This document shows positions 8,839 through 16,922 of a stretch of 64,000 bases of DNA, in pieces. A program made the translations under genes and the position numbers. The DNA comes from Halostagnicola sp. A-GB9-2 (GTDB lineage Archaea > Halobacteriota > Halobacteria > Halobacteriales > Natrialbaceae). The stretch lies in contig NZ_JASJOC010000002.1 in NCBI RefSeq assembly GCF_030068615.1, forward strand, positions 124,001 through 188,000. The letters run 5' to 3'. The notes under the pieces are model-generated. The model did not search any database, had not been told where the DNA came from, and saw only the letters and a list, made by a program, of their open reading frames with translations. Positions within the stretch are counted from its first letter, which is position 1; every line of letters starts with the position of its first letter.

Positions 8839-9972
8839 TTACAGTGAGACCCTCGTTCCGTCCGCGCGGAACGCCAGGACGTCCGCGCCGTTCCAATCGA
8901 TGCGGATATCGTCTCCGGCGGTTAGCGCGTCGGTACTCGCTCCCGTTCGTTCGACGAACATCGTCGTGCCGTTGCTCGAGACGGAGTATCGAACCGTCGA
9001 GCCGCGATAGAGGACGTTCTCGACGGTTCCGATCACCGCATTTGTCGTGCTTCCGTCCGCGAGCACCGTCTGACCGCCGTCGGATTGGGCGCTCACCGGC
9101 TGATCGATCGAGAGGATTTCCGGCCGCAGCGAGAGCGTTAGCTCGGCCCCCTCGTCGATGTCGGGCTCTTCGTCCGTCGGAAGAACGATCTCCCGTCCGA
9201 GTTCGGTCTCCACGTGGACGGTTTCGGCGGTCACTCTATCGACTTCGCCGTCGATGAAGTTCGTGTCACCGAGGAACCCCTCGATGAATCGGTTCTTCGG
9301 GTTCTCGTAGACTTCGTTCGGACTGCCGACCTGAACCAGATTCCCGTCGGCCATGATCCCGATTCGGTCGGCCAGCGTGAAGGCCTCGTCCTGATCGTGC
9401 GTGACGTGGACGAACGTCTCCTCTAAGTCCTCGTGAATCTCTCGAAGCTCGATCTGCATGTCCTCACGGAGCCGTTTGTCGAGGTTCGACAGCGGCTCGT
9501 CAAGCAACAGAACGTCCGGATTGACTGCGAGCGAACGCGCGAGCGCGACTCGCTGTTTCTGCCCGCCGCTCAAGTTCGTCGGGTCCTCGTCGTCGTAGCT
9601 TCCCATCTGGACGCGTTCGAGCATCGCTCGAGCGCGTTCCTCGCGCTCTTCGGCTGGAACGTCTCGCATCTTCAGGCCGAAGGCGACGTTCTCGAGGACC
9701 GACTTGTGCGGAAAGAGCGCCCAATCCTGGAACACAGTAGAGGTGTTGCGCTCGTAGGCCGGCCGATCGGTGACGTCGTCTTCGCCGATGGAAATCTCCC
9801 CATCGGTCGGCGTCTCGAGGCCGGCGATCATTCGAAGCGTGGTCGATTTGCCGCTGCCGCTCGGTCCGAGCAAACACAGCAGCTCGCCGTCGTTAATTTC
9901 GACCGAAACGTCTTCCACGGCGGTTGTCTCCCCGTACTGTTTCTCGAGTTCGCTCAGCGTAATTTCTGACAT
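8839..9972 (-). CDS. potA: Pot-type ABC transporter ATP-binding protein (PotA-like)
   Basis: 377 aa, the usual PotA length. Start ATG at 9972 (MSEITLSELEKQYG). Motifs in order: Walker A GPSGSGKST (~36-44), Q-loop VFQDWALFPH, signature NLSGGQKQRVALARSL, Walker B VLLLDEPLSNLD and the switch His in THDQDEAF. After residue ~240 comes a C-terminal TOBE/OB regulatory domain (LSLRPEILSI ... VENVLYRGSTVRYSV). It energises the potB/potC channel. It lies between potD and potB, with 26 bp to potD. Confidence 0.93.
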   Translation of the reverse strand: MSEITLSELEKQYGETTAVEDVSVEINDGELLCLLGPSGSGKSTTLRMIAGLETPTDGEISIGEDDVTDRPAYERNTSTVFQDWALFPHKSVLENVAFGLKMRDVPAEEREERARAMLERVQMGSYDDEDPTNLSGGQKQRVALARSLAVNPDVLLLDEPLSNLDKRLREDMQIELREIHEDLEETFVHVTHDQDEAFTLADRIGIMADGNLVQVGSPNEVYENPKNRFIEGFLGDTNFIDGEVDRVTAETVHVETELGREIVLPTDEEPDIDEGAELTLSLRPEILSIDQPVSAQSDGGQTVLADGSTTNAVIGTVENVLYRGSTVRYSVSSNGTTMFVERTGASTDALTAGDDIRIDWNGADVLAFRADGTRVSL

Positions 9973-9998
9973 TGGTTGCTGGTATCGGTTGTCGGCGT

Positions 9999-11141
9999 CT
10001 AGGAGCTCTGCTGGATGCTCGAGATTTCGTCGGAGAGATCGTCGTCGTGCTCGGCGAGGTACTCCCAATCGGGGAACGCGATGTTCTCCGCCTCTTCGGT
10101 CGTGGTCGGGAGGTCTTCCTCCATTCCGTCGGCGTAGTCGACGTCCGAGTTGCTGAACGCCAGCGGCGCTTCTTCGGACCACTCCGACTGTACCTCAGCA
10201 TCCATGAGGAAGTTGATGAACTGTTCTGCCTCGTCTCGTCTGTCGGTGCCGTTGACGACACACCAGTTGTTGAACCAGCCGGTGGTCTGTTCGGGCATCG
10301 TGTGGGTCAGCCCGTCGTAGTCGTCGATGACGTTCTCGGTCTGATCGTAGTACCACTGGGCGACGTCGATCGTTTCGTTCTCGAACGCCTGCCAGATGTC
10401 TTCGCCGGAGCTGGCCCAGCTATCGACCTCCCAGTCCTCGACCTCCTCGAGGACATCGTCGTGGTACTCCTCGTTGTGCATTTCTTCGGCACCGTCTTCT
10501 TCGTCCATGCCGAGTGCGGCGGCGTAGAGCGGGTACCACCAGAAGCCGGTATCAACCCCGATACCCTCGCCGTTTTGGACGGCGTCAGAAGAGAGGTCGC
10601 CCCAGCTATCGGGGTCGATATCCATATCTTCGCGGTGGATGATAGTACACGGCGCGCCGTCGATCGGCATGCCGTACTCCGGATCTCGAATCTCCGTATA
10701 GAAGTCGATGAGTCCGTCGGCGTTGGGAACGTTTTCCTCACGAATCGGCTCGAAGAGATCGCCCTGCTGACCGTAGTAGTAGAAGTTCCCTTCCGCGACG
10801 GTCACGTCGAACGGCGGTTCGTCGTCCGGTGCCGACTGGATGTCGGTGAGGATCTCGTCCCAACCGCGTTGAACGTCGAGTGCGACATCGTATTCGTCCT
10901 CGTATAACGGAACCACGCTTTCTTCGAAGTGATCAGCGTAGTTTCCACTCCAGACCATGACGCGCAGTTGGTCCGTGCTGCCGAGGAGCTCCGCACACCC
11001 TGCGAGAGCCGTTGCCGAACCCGCTGCCGTAGCCGACAGCAGACGGCGTCGAGACGTCGTTTTCCCCCCAGATTCAGTTGATGACTCTAACTTCGACTCG
11101 GATCCATTGGTTGCGACATCCCGTTGTCGGTCTGCACCCAT
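9999..11141 (-). CDS. potD: Pot-type ABC transporter substrate-binding lipoprotein (PotD-like)
   Basis: 380 aa. The N-terminus has a twin-arginine motif (SRRRLLSATAAG, ~30-41) and a lipobox ALAGC with Cys near 49, so it is a Tat-exported lipid-anchored receptor. The mature part is a PotD/family-1 binding protein (LRVMVWSGNYADHFEESVVP; later DMDIDPDSWGDLSS, and GMDEEDGAEEMHNEEY in the hinge area). It captures the ligand outside and hands it to potB/potC. It is the first gene of the operon. A TATA element (TTAAATGTAT, minus strand, 11164-11173) ~27 bp before the ATG implies a leaderless message. The ligand may be a polyamine or another small cation; the sequence does not decide. Confidence 0.92.
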   Translation of the reverse strand: MGADRQRDVATNGSESKLESSTESGGKTTSRRRLLSATAAGSATALAGCAELLGSTDQLRVMVWSGNYADHFEESVVPLYEDEYDVALDVQRGWDEILTDIQSAPDDEPPFDVTVAEGNFYYYGQQGDLFEPIREENVPNADGLIDFYTEIRDPEYGMPIDGAPCTIIHREDMDIDPDSWGDLSSDAVQNGEGIGVDTGFWWYPLYAAALGMDEEDGAEEMHNEEYHDDVLEEVEDWEVDSWASSGEDIWQAFENETIDVAQWYYDQTENVIDDYDGLTHTMPEQTTGWFNNWCVVNGTDRRDEAEQFINFLMDAEVQSEWSEEAPLAFSNSDVDYADGMEEDLPTTTEEAENIAFPDWEYLAEHDDDLSDEISSIQQSS

Positions 11142-11163
11142 GGTAGGAAGCCTTACCCGGACT

Positions 11164-11173
11164 CATACATTTA
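11164..11173 (-). promoter_or_regulatory. TATA box of the potDABC operon
   Basis: TTAAATGTAT on the minus strand lies 23-32 bp before the potD ATG at 11141, the spacing expected for a leaderless haloarchaeal transcript. No other comparable AT-rich element is nearby. Confidence 0.6.
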
Positions 11174-11321
11174 ACCGTTGTGAAGTCTGAAGAGCATGCA
11201 GACGAACGAATTGGGTCCTGTGAACGGTCGAAAACACATACACTCGGATCGGCAGATCAAAACACCTGTATTAGGCTCGTTACGGGCCATACCGCTCGTC
11301 ATCTGCCGATGCGGGACGTTC

Positions 11322-11360
11322 ACAAGTGATTCCCCCTCATGCTCGAGTGTTATCACTTGT
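11322..11360. terminator. Hairpin just after bluB (9-bp perfect arms)
   Basis: ACAAGTGAT at 11322-11330 pairs with ATCACTTGT at 11352-11360. The right arm touches the bluB stop codon. A second short inverted repeat (TCGGCAGAT near 11250 and ATCTGCCGA near 11300) lies further on. The position immediately downstream of bluB suggests transcription termination or 3'-end protection, but there is no clean T-run after it, so an operator for the divergent potD promoter region is also possible. Confidence 0.4.
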
Positions 11361-12046
11361 TACCGTTCCGCACTATCGGCAGCGTTTTTCGGTTCCGTTT
11401 TCGCTTCCCACCGCTCGTCGTGGACGATCGTTTCGCGCTCGAGTCGCTCGCGCCACCCCTCGGTCTCGAGTACCGGCTCCTCGGGAAAGCCGGCTTCGGG
11501 ATACCCCAGGCAGAGATATGCGACCGGTTTGACGTGGGGCGGTATCTCGAGCAATTCCTGTAGTTCGGAGGGATAGAGGACGCTGACCCAGCCCACGCCG
11601 ACGCCTTCCGCTCGAGCCGCGAGCCAGAGGTTCTGGACGGCCAGACACGTCGAGTACACGTCCGTGCGCTTCATCGAGCTTCGACCCAGTACGTGGGGCG
11701 CGCCCCGCGTCGGGTCGCACGTGACACAGATGTTGAGGGGTGACTCGAGAATACCCTCGAGTTTGAGCGCGGCGTACTCGGACTTGCGCGGTTCCTTGTA
11801 GCCCGCTTCGGCGGCCGCGATTGCCCGATCCGCGATCGATTTAACCGCCCGTTTCGTCTCCTCGTCGCTGATCACGATCAGGTCCCACGGCTGAGAGAAG
11901 CCGACGCTCGGCGCGTGGTGGGCGGCGTCGACGAGTCGCTCGAGAATCCGTTCGGGAATCGGGTCATCTCGAAACCGGCGGATGTCCCGCCGCGCGTAGA
12001 TCGCTTTGTAAACGGCCTCGCGGTCGGCGTCCGTGAATTCAACCAT
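11360..12046 (-). CDS. bluB: BluB, 5,6-dimethylbenzimidazole synthase
   Basis: 228 aa, nitroreductase-fold flavoprotein of the BluB branch. BluB converts reduced FMN to 5,6-dimethylbenzimidazole, the lower ligand of cobalamin. The N-terminus MVEFTDADREAVYKAIYARR, the RDIRRFRDDPIPE block, HHAPSVGFSQPWDL and GVGVGWVSVLYPSEL are characteristic of BluB rather than of general nitroreductases. The start at 12046 is preferred because the upstream extension is low-quality sequence that overlaps an inverted-repeat region. It is a single gene. The window also encodes a cobalamin-dependent ribonucleotide reductase (46-49 kb), which gives a use for the product. Confidence 0.9.
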   Translation of the reverse strand: MVEFTDADREAVYKAIYARRDIRRFRDDPIPERILERLVDAAHHAPSVGFSQPWDLIVISDEETKRAVKSIADRAIAAAEAGYKEPRKSEYAALKLEGILESPLNICVTCDPTRGAPHVLGRSSMKRTDVYSTCLAVQNLWLAARAEGVGVGWVSVLYPSELQELLEIPPHVKPVAYLCLGYPEAGFPEEPVLETEGWRERLERETIVHDERWEAKTEPKNAADSAER

Positions 12047-12140
12047 GCCTTCAGTAGAACAATTTCGGTGGGTGAGAAAGTCGTATCGAAGTGGAATCGC
12101 GCTGTGGGGAGTGTCGCGCCTCGCGGATGCTCGTCGGGTT

Positions 12141-12220
12141 ATACGGTCGGTTGTCAGCCATTTCCGGAGCAACCACGAGTCGTCCTTCGGTTGCTCCGGT
12201 AAATCGTTAACCGACCGTAT
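12141..12220. repeat. Nested inverted repeat upstream of bluB
   Basis: Outer arms ATACGGTCGGTT (12141-12152) and AACCGACCGTAT (12209-12220) are perfect complements. Inside them CCGGAGCAACC (12164-12174) and GGTTGCTCCGG (12189-12199) are also perfect. The element starts ~95 bp upstream of the bluB start, in what would be its promoter or leader. The same two-level architecture recurs at 36998-37077. Confidence 0.8.
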
Positions 12221-12239
12221 CAAACCGAGTGCATCCAGT

Positions 12240-12334
12240 CTCACTTACGGAATACAGCATCCGAACTCACGGAATTGCACTCACGGAATACAGCTTCCGC
12301 GCTCACGAAAGCACGGCACCTGCGCTCACGGAAG
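12240..12334. repeat. Degenerate CTCACGGAA repeats at the rhodanese 3' end
   Basis: Five copies of a CTCAC(tta)GGAA-like word begin at 12240, 12266, 12280, 12302 and 12325. Spacings are 26, 14, 22 and 23 bp. Parts of the flanks also repeat (GGAATACAGC twice). The last copy covers the stop codon of the rhodanese gene. They look like a decayed tandem array. They are too irregular and too few to be CRISPR. Confidence 0.6.
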
Positions 12335-12697
12335 CACTGAACCCAGTACCGAACGCACCCGGTAGCCGAACGAATCGCTTTCGTAGCCCTTCCAACGGCG
12401 GATTCCGCCGGCCAGCGTCTCTGACTCGTAGCCCTCGTCCTCGAGAATTCGGGTCGCTTTTCGGGCGACGATCCCAGCCTTACAGACCGTGACGACGCGC
12501 CGATCCGAATCGAGGTCCTCGAGGTGTTCGCGAAACCCCTGACTCTCACCGTTTCGAAGCTCTCCGTAGACCGGAACGTTTCGACTGCCTTCGATATGGT
12601 CGTCCCGAAAGTCGGCGGCCGGTCGAATGTCGAGAACCACTGGGGCGTTGTCGCTCGCGAGTTGCTCGTCCAGCGCCGACGGCGAGATTTTACTCAT
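12326..12697 (-). CDS. Rhodanese-like sulfurtransferase domain protein
   Basis: 123 aa single rhodanese domain. VVLDIRPAADFRDDHIEGSRNVP (residues ~20-42) is the CH2A motif, and VVTVCKAGIVARKATRIL contains the active-site loop with the catalytic Cys (CKAGIVA). GGIRRWKG is the usual C-terminal motif. Members move sulfane sulfur or act as redox relays; the partner is unknown. The start MSKISPS at 12697 gives the normal domain length. It lies 68 bp downstream of nth on the same strand, so the two may be cotranscribed. Confidence 0.88.
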   Translation of the reverse strand: MSKISPSALDEQLASDNAPVVLDIRPAADFRDDHIEGSRNVPVYGELRNGESQGFREHLEDLDSDRRVVTVCKAGIVARKATRILEDEGYESETLAGGIRRWKGYESDSFGYRVRSVLGSVLP

Positions 12698-12765
12698 TGC
12701 TCGAGGTGGACGAGCGAGCGTCAAAAGCCTTGAGGATCGTTTCTGGCAGACCGTTTCGTCGGTCG

Positions 12766-13602
12766 TCACTCCGCGGCTTCGGACGGATCGACGACCTCCT
12801 CGGTCGCCGGGTAGACGCCGACCTGATCGCACAGTCCGGCCATCGGACACGCGTCCGGATCCTCGAGACACGCCGGCTTTCGCGCGGTACAGTACTCCCG
12901 CCCGAACTGGATCGTCGCGGTGTGGCCGAAGCCGCACTTCGCGGCAGGGATCTCGCGTTCGACGACCTCGCGAACCTCCTCGTGGTCCGCGTCGGGCGGT
13001 GCGATTCCGAGCCGTCGGAAGATGCGGTGGACGTGGGTATCGACGGGGAAAACGCCGCCTCGTCCACCGGCGAAGAGCAACACGCAATCGGCGGTTTTCG
13101 GTCCGACGCCGCGAACGGAGAGCAAGGTCTCGCGAACCGTCTCCGGCGGCTCGTCCTTGACGAACGCGTCGAACGCCGTCGCGGAGCCGAACTCCGATTC
13201 GACCCACTCGGCGGTGTCGATGATTGTCTCTGACTTCTGGTTGTACAACCCCGCAGAACTGATCGTCTCGGCGAGTTCGCTCTGCTCTGCGTTCGCGAGC
13301 GCGGTGGCGAGATCCGACACGGTAGCTGGATCGTCGTCAATGCCGTCGGCGTCGTACCGCTCGAGGAGCGCGTCGTGGGCCGGCTGGCTCGCCTTATCGC
13401 TCGTGTTCTGGCTCAAAATCGTGCGGACGAGACAGATAAAGGCGTCCTGACCGCCGTAGGTCTTCTGCCAGTACAGTTCGCCGAGTTCGTCGACGACGGC
13501 TTCCGCCCGCGTGTCCGCGGTCGCTGGATCGAATTCTGCCGCGATACCGCCACCTTCGAGGCCGCCGCTGATGTTCCGGGACGGTTCCGGATCGTTGGTC
13601 AT
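12766..13602 (-). CDS. nth: Endonuclease III (DNA glycosylase/AP lyase)
   Basis: 278 aa. Removes oxidised pyrimidines and cleaves the abasic site. The helix-hairpin-helix RGVGPKTADCVLL carries the catalytic Lys, and FPVDTHVHRIFRRLG carries the catalytic Asp. The C-terminal cluster cysteines are C-x6-C-x6-C-x5-C (starting at EYCTARKPAC). In bacterial Nth the middle gap is two residues, so the loop is longer here. The N-terminal ~35 residues are a disordered haloarchaeal extension. Start ATG at 13602 (MTNDPEPS); a longer frame upstream lacks a start context. It is in a minus-strand series with DUF371 and the phosphodiesterase upstream and rhodanese downstream. Confidence 0.93.
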   Translation of the reverse strand: MTNDPEPSRNISGGLEGGGIAAEFDPATADTRAEAVVDELGELYWQKTYGGQDAFICLVRTILSQNTSDKASQPAHDALLERYDADGIDDDPATVSDLATALANAEQSELAETISSAGLYNQKSETIIDTAEWVESEFGSATAFDAFVKDEPPETVRETLLSVRGVGPKTADCVLLFAGGRGGVFPVDTHVHRIFRRLGIAPPDADHEEVREVVEREIPAAKCGFGHTATIQFGREYCTARKPACLEDPDACPMAGLCDQVGVYPATEEVVDPSEAAE

Positions 13603-13682
13603 GCACTCGCGTACGCGTCGAGCGCGCAAAACGCCGGTGTATTCGCTCGAGTATGTCGCACACAACGTCACCACGAGACCAG

Positions 13683-14186
13683 TTACTCCGAACCGCCTCG
13701 GGAAACGGTGATCGTTACGATCACGTCTGCGCCGTCCGCGAGCGCAGCAACAAGCTCTCGATCGAATCCCTCCGCCGCGTGCTCCGCCCCGAGCATAATT
13801 GTCCGTTCGTCTACGTACTCGCTCGTTCGACCCACCGCACTCCGGTCGCTCGAGAACTCGAGGTCCGGATCGCCCCGTCCCTGTACGACATCACGGTGGC
13901 CGTCGGTCTCGAGGGCGACCGTGATCGTCGCCTCGGAGTTTCGGCAGGCCTCGACGAATTCCGGGTCGAAGTCAGCCGGCGCGCGGTCGGCTTCGATCGC
14001 GAGGATACAGTCGCCGGCCGGCGTCAGAAAGTCGTCGGTCGAAATTTCGAACGTGCTCGCGTGCTCGGCGCTGACGTGTTCGTGGCCCCGGGCGTGGATA
14101 ACTTCCTCGAGGGGTGTCGACGTCGCGTTCTCGTCGTCAGTCCGTTTGCCGCCGTCGCTCCGGTCACCGTCGACTGAGTCGTTCAT
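13683..14186 (-). CDS. DUF371-family protein
   Basis: 167 aa. After an acidic 25-residue lead, the DUF371 core is clear: EVIHARGHEHVSAEHASTFE, then DFLTPAGDCILAIEADRAP. Archaeal DUF371 proteins are small, probably beta-rich, and have no established function. The final ~20 residues (DGADVIVTITVSRGGSE) form a strand-rich end. It sits between a phosphodiesterase-like gene (72 bp upstream) and nth (80 bp downstream) on the same strand. Cotranscription is plausible, but no functional link is known. Confidence 0.82.
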   Translation of the reverse strand: MNDSVDGDRSDGGKRTDDENATSTPLEEVIHARGHEHVSAEHASTFEISTDDFLTPAGDCILAIEADRAPADFDPEFVEACRNSEATITVALETDGHRDVVQGRGDPDLEFSSDRSAVGRTSEYVDERTIMLGAEHAAEGFDRELVAALADGADVIVTITVSRGGSE

Positions 14187-14258
14187 ATCGAACGTACCAG
14201 CTTAACTCGGAAAATGGGATCGATCGCGAAGTCGTGCCCGCTTGCGGTATCTTCTCGC

Positions 14259-15602
14259 TTAGACGAGACTCGCGCCGTCGAACTCGCCGCGACTGTACTC
14301 GATCTCCATCAGGTCGAGGATCGTCGGCGCGATGTCGTAAAGGTCGGCGTCGTCGATCGTCACGTTCGGATCGTCGACGTACAGCGAGGTGTCGTCGAAG
14401 CTGTGCATGCCGTTTCGGGGGCCGGTCGTGAACACATCCGAGTCGGCCTTGAACCCGGACTTGAGGTCGAAGCCGTTCGACGGGATCGCGACCAGATCAG
14501 GCGCGATTTCGTCGTGGTCGCCGCGGAAGGCGGCTTCCTTTTCGACGACGCGGTCGACCACTTTTCGGCCATCCGGTCCCTCGAGAGCCTCGAGTTCGGC
14601 CTTGAGTTCGTCGCGAACCTCGTCGTACTCCTCCTCGGGGACCGAACCGCGGGGCTCTCGGCCCTCGAGGTTGATGTAGAACCGCCCCGGGATGAACGAG
14701 TAGGCCTTGGTGTCGTCGGTGATGTCGCCGAGTTCCTCGGGTTCATCGGTTCGAAACGAGAGCCAGTCGTTCTCTCGAAGCCACTCGTTGAAGTGGACCT
14801 CGTGGTCGAGACTCGTAAAGCCGTGGTCGGAGGCGACGATCATCGTGACGTCCTCCGGGAGTGCCTCGCGAAGTTTCCCGATGTAGTCGTCGATTTTCTC
14901 GTAGAACTCGAGGAACTCCTCGCGGAACTCGCCGTCTCGCTCGTAGTCTTTGAACAGGAAGTGGTTGACCCGATCGGTCGTCATGAAGACGCCGAAAAAG
15001 AGGTCCCAGTCGTCCTGCTCGATGTAGTGTTTGAACGATTCGAAGCGCGCGTCGACCGTCGCGTGTGCGTCCTCGATGAACTCGGCTTTGTCCTCCTGGT
15101 GGCCGAGTTTTGGGTTGACGTCGATGCGGTACTCGAAGTCTTCGAGCGTGTCGCGGACGTCGTCCGGATAGGCGGCCTTGTCGAGACCGGGCGAGAGGAA
15201 TCCGGAGACCATCCGCTGGACGTTGCGCTGTGGGGGGAAGGTGACGGGGACGTTCATGACCGTCGCGTTTCGCCCTTCTTCATGGACGCGGTCCCAGACG
15301 CGGTCGGCCTGTACTTCGTTGCCCATCGGAACGTAGGTATCGTAGGTGCCTACTTCACGGTCCTGAAAACCGTAGACACCCGTCTCTCCGGGATTCATTC
15401 CCGTCGTCAACGAGGGCCAGCAGGCGCTGGATTCGGGCGGTACGATACTCGAAATCTCGTTTGCGGTCCCGTCGTCTGCCAACGCCGCAAAGTTCGGGAA
15501 CCGCTCTTCGTTATCCGTGAGAAGACTGTACGGAACACCATCAACTCCGATAAACGCGACTCGAGGGCTTCCATCGCCCCGTAACCGGTCAAACAGACCC
15601 AT
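14259..15602 (-). CDS. Type I phosphodiesterase / alkaline-phosphatase-superfamily protein
   Basis: 447 aa. The metal-site framework of the alkaline phosphatase superfamily is visible. VAFIGVDGVPYSLL gives the first Asp. SSACWPSLTTGMNPGETGVYG gives the nucleophile Ser/Thr region. MIVASDHGFTSLDHEVHFNEWL gives the DHG metal ligands, and GMHSFDD near residue 405 gives the last His. Members hydrolyse nucleotide pyrophosphates, phosphodiesters or phosphonates. The substrate is unknown, and similar haloarchaeal enzymes are annotated only generically. Start at 15602 (MGLFDRLRGDG); an in-frame upstream extension is Arg-rich and unlikely. No signal peptide, so it is cytoplasmic. Confidence 0.85.
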   Translation of the reverse strand: MGLFDRLRGDGSPRVAFIGVDGVPYSLLTDNEERFPNFAALADDGTANEISSIVPPESSACWPSLTTGMNPGETGVYGFQDREVGTYDTYVPMGNEVQADRVWDRVHEEGRNATVMNVPVTFPPQRNVQRMVSGFLSPGLDKAAYPDDVRDTLEDFEYRIDVNPKLGHQEDKAEFIEDAHATVDARFESFKHYIEQDDWDLFFGVFMTTDRVNHFLFKDYERDGEFREEFLEFYEKIDDYIGKLREALPEDVTMIVASDHGFTSLDHEVHFNEWLRENDWLSFRTDEPEELGDITDDTKAYSFIPGRFYINLEGREPRGSVPEEEYDEVRDELKAELEALEGPDGRKVVDRVVEKEAAFRGDHDEIAPDLVAIPSNGFDLKSGFKADSDVFTTGPRNGMHSFDDTSLYVDDPNVTIDDADLYDIAPTILDLMEIEYSRGEFDGASLV

Positions 15603-15827
15603 GCGGGGTCGTAGTCCGAGCGCATACAAGAAGGTTCGTTTCCACACACTGTTTTCGAGAACGGCCACGCGGGCTTTGACGCTCGAGAGCAACGGCGAAC
15701 CGCAGTTACACGCGAGAACGCTACTCCGGCAACTGTTCCGTTCTCGAGGAGGGATAGACCGGATCGAACGTCGACGTCTCGAAAACGTCTCGAAGCAGCA
15801 CCCGCGACGTAGCGAACGACTTCAGCG

Positions 15828-15950
15828 TTACTCGGAAACGTCCGGATCGAAGTTCGTCGGAACGATGGTTGGATGCGCCATGCCGACGCCGGCGTCGGTT
15901 TCCGCGAGGTCTGAACGCTGGTATCCAACGGGGAACTCTTTGGCTGCCAT
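15828..15950 (-). CDS. Small conserved-looking protein, 40 aa, unknown function
   Basis: ATG at 15950 to TAA at 15828-15830 encodes MAAKEFPVGYQRSDLAETDA followed by GVGMAHPTIVPTNFDPDVSE. Reasons to believe it: a TATA-like TTTTATTG on the minus strand ~30-37 bp before the ATG (about 15979-15986); G/C-rich third positions; acidic, Pro-containing, protein-like composition. It also fills an otherwise empty gap. There is no membrane segment and no cysteine. I cannot assign a function. Confidence 0.6.
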   Translation of the reverse strand: MAAKEFPVGYQRSDLAETDAGVGMAHPTIVPTNFDPDVSE

Positions 15951-16188
15951 AACGAGTAGACCAACGGCCCGGCAGTCAATAAAATTACCCATGCTCATAA
16001 TGCATGAGTGCTCGAGCGTTGATTACTACCGTGAATCAGCGGTTTCTTCCGGGGAGAGCTGGCTCGCCGGTGTGCTCGATTCGGGGTGCATCGTGATAAC
16101 TGTCTGGAGAAGGACGCCCGTTGAAAAATACGAGGTCGGTTGTGGTCGTCAGAACGACCGCAGTATGGGCGGTCACGACCGCGTCCGA

Positions 16189-16722
16189 TTAGGCGAAGTT
16201 CTCTTCGTAGAGGTCCTGTGCGTGTTCGATCGCGTCGTAGGCCGCCTGTCGGTCCTCCCAGCCCAGGGTTTCGACTTCCTTGCCCTCCTCTAAGTTCTTG
16301 TACGTCGCGAAGAACTCGTCGATTTCGTCGAGTTGTTGTTGTGGAATGTCCTCGAGGTCCTCGATGTGGTCGTAGCGTGGGTCCTCGGACGGAACGGCGA
16401 TCACCTTATCGTCCTGCTCGCCGTCGTCGTCCATCTTCATCAGCGCGACGGGACGTGCCTCGATGACGCAGCCGGGGAACGTCTGGTCTTCAACGAGGAC
16501 GAGCACGTCGAAGGGATCCTCGTCGTCGTAGTACGACTGTGGGATGAAGCCGTAGTCGGAGGGATAGTGGACGTTTGAGTGGAGTACGCGGTCGAGGACG
16601 ACGCCCGGGACGTCCTTGTCGTACTCGTACTTGTTCCGTTCGCCCTTCAGACATTCGACGACGGCGTAGATCTCTTCGGGCGCGTTCGGTCCGGTTTCTA
16701 AGTCTTCCCAGAGGTTTACCAT
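16189..16722 (-). CDS. ppa: Inorganic pyrophosphatase (family I)
   Basis: 177 aa, the standard length of soluble family I PPase. It hydrolyses PPi to two phosphates, which drives nucleic-acid, tRNA-charging and lipid synthesis. Signature elements: NKYEYDKD (substrate Lys/Tyr/Glu), YPSDYGFIPQS, the DEDPFDVLVLVEDQTFPG block with the three metal-binding Asp residues of family I, and DDKVIAVPSEDPRY. All are intact. It is a single gene, divergent from padR. Confidence 0.96.
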   Translation of the reverse strand: MVNLWEDLETGPNAPEEIYAVVECLKGERNKYEYDKDVPGVVLDRVLHSNVHYPSDYGFIPQSYYDDEDPFDVLVLVEDQTFPGCVIEARPVALMKMDDDGEQDDKVIAVPSEDPRYDHIEDLEDIPQQQLDEIDEFFATYKNLEEGKEVETLGWEDRQAAYDAIEHAQDLYEENFA

Positions 16723-16840
16723 ACCGGAACGATTCAGGGTCGATCAAAAAGTACTTTCGTAATCGAACTGGAACCTATACTTGATGGCCACCAGACGAAT
16801 CGACGAGGTGAGCCGACGAAACCGTCCGAAAGACGTTGAT

Positions 16841-16858
16841 ACTGCCGTCGACGGCAGT
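16841..16858. promoter_or_regulatory. Perfect 18-bp palindrome upstream of padR
   Basis: ACTGCCGTCGACGGCAGT is its own reverse complement. It lies ~35 bp upstream of the padR TATA box (CTTAAATA at 16893-16900) and ~120 bp from the divergent ppa start. It is a good candidate operator, possibly autoregulatory because PadR proteins bind palindromes as dimers. The half-site ACTGCC...GGCAGT also occurs in the 36998-37077 element. Confidence 0.55.
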
Positions 16859-16922
16859 ATATCTGTGCTATCTGGGCGAATAGTTGGCAAGTCTTAAATA
16901 GTCTGGTGACATTTACAAATCT

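Noticed and set aside
12240-12334. CRISPR-like array
   Set aside because: Units are under 15 bp, unequally spaced, with no unique spacers and no cas genes.
14214-15584. Long plus-strand open frame (456 codons) opposite the phosphodiesterase gene
   Set aside because: It is the mirror of a real gene in GC-rich DNA; its composition (Val/Asp/Arg-rich) follows from antisense codon bias and no family is recognisable.
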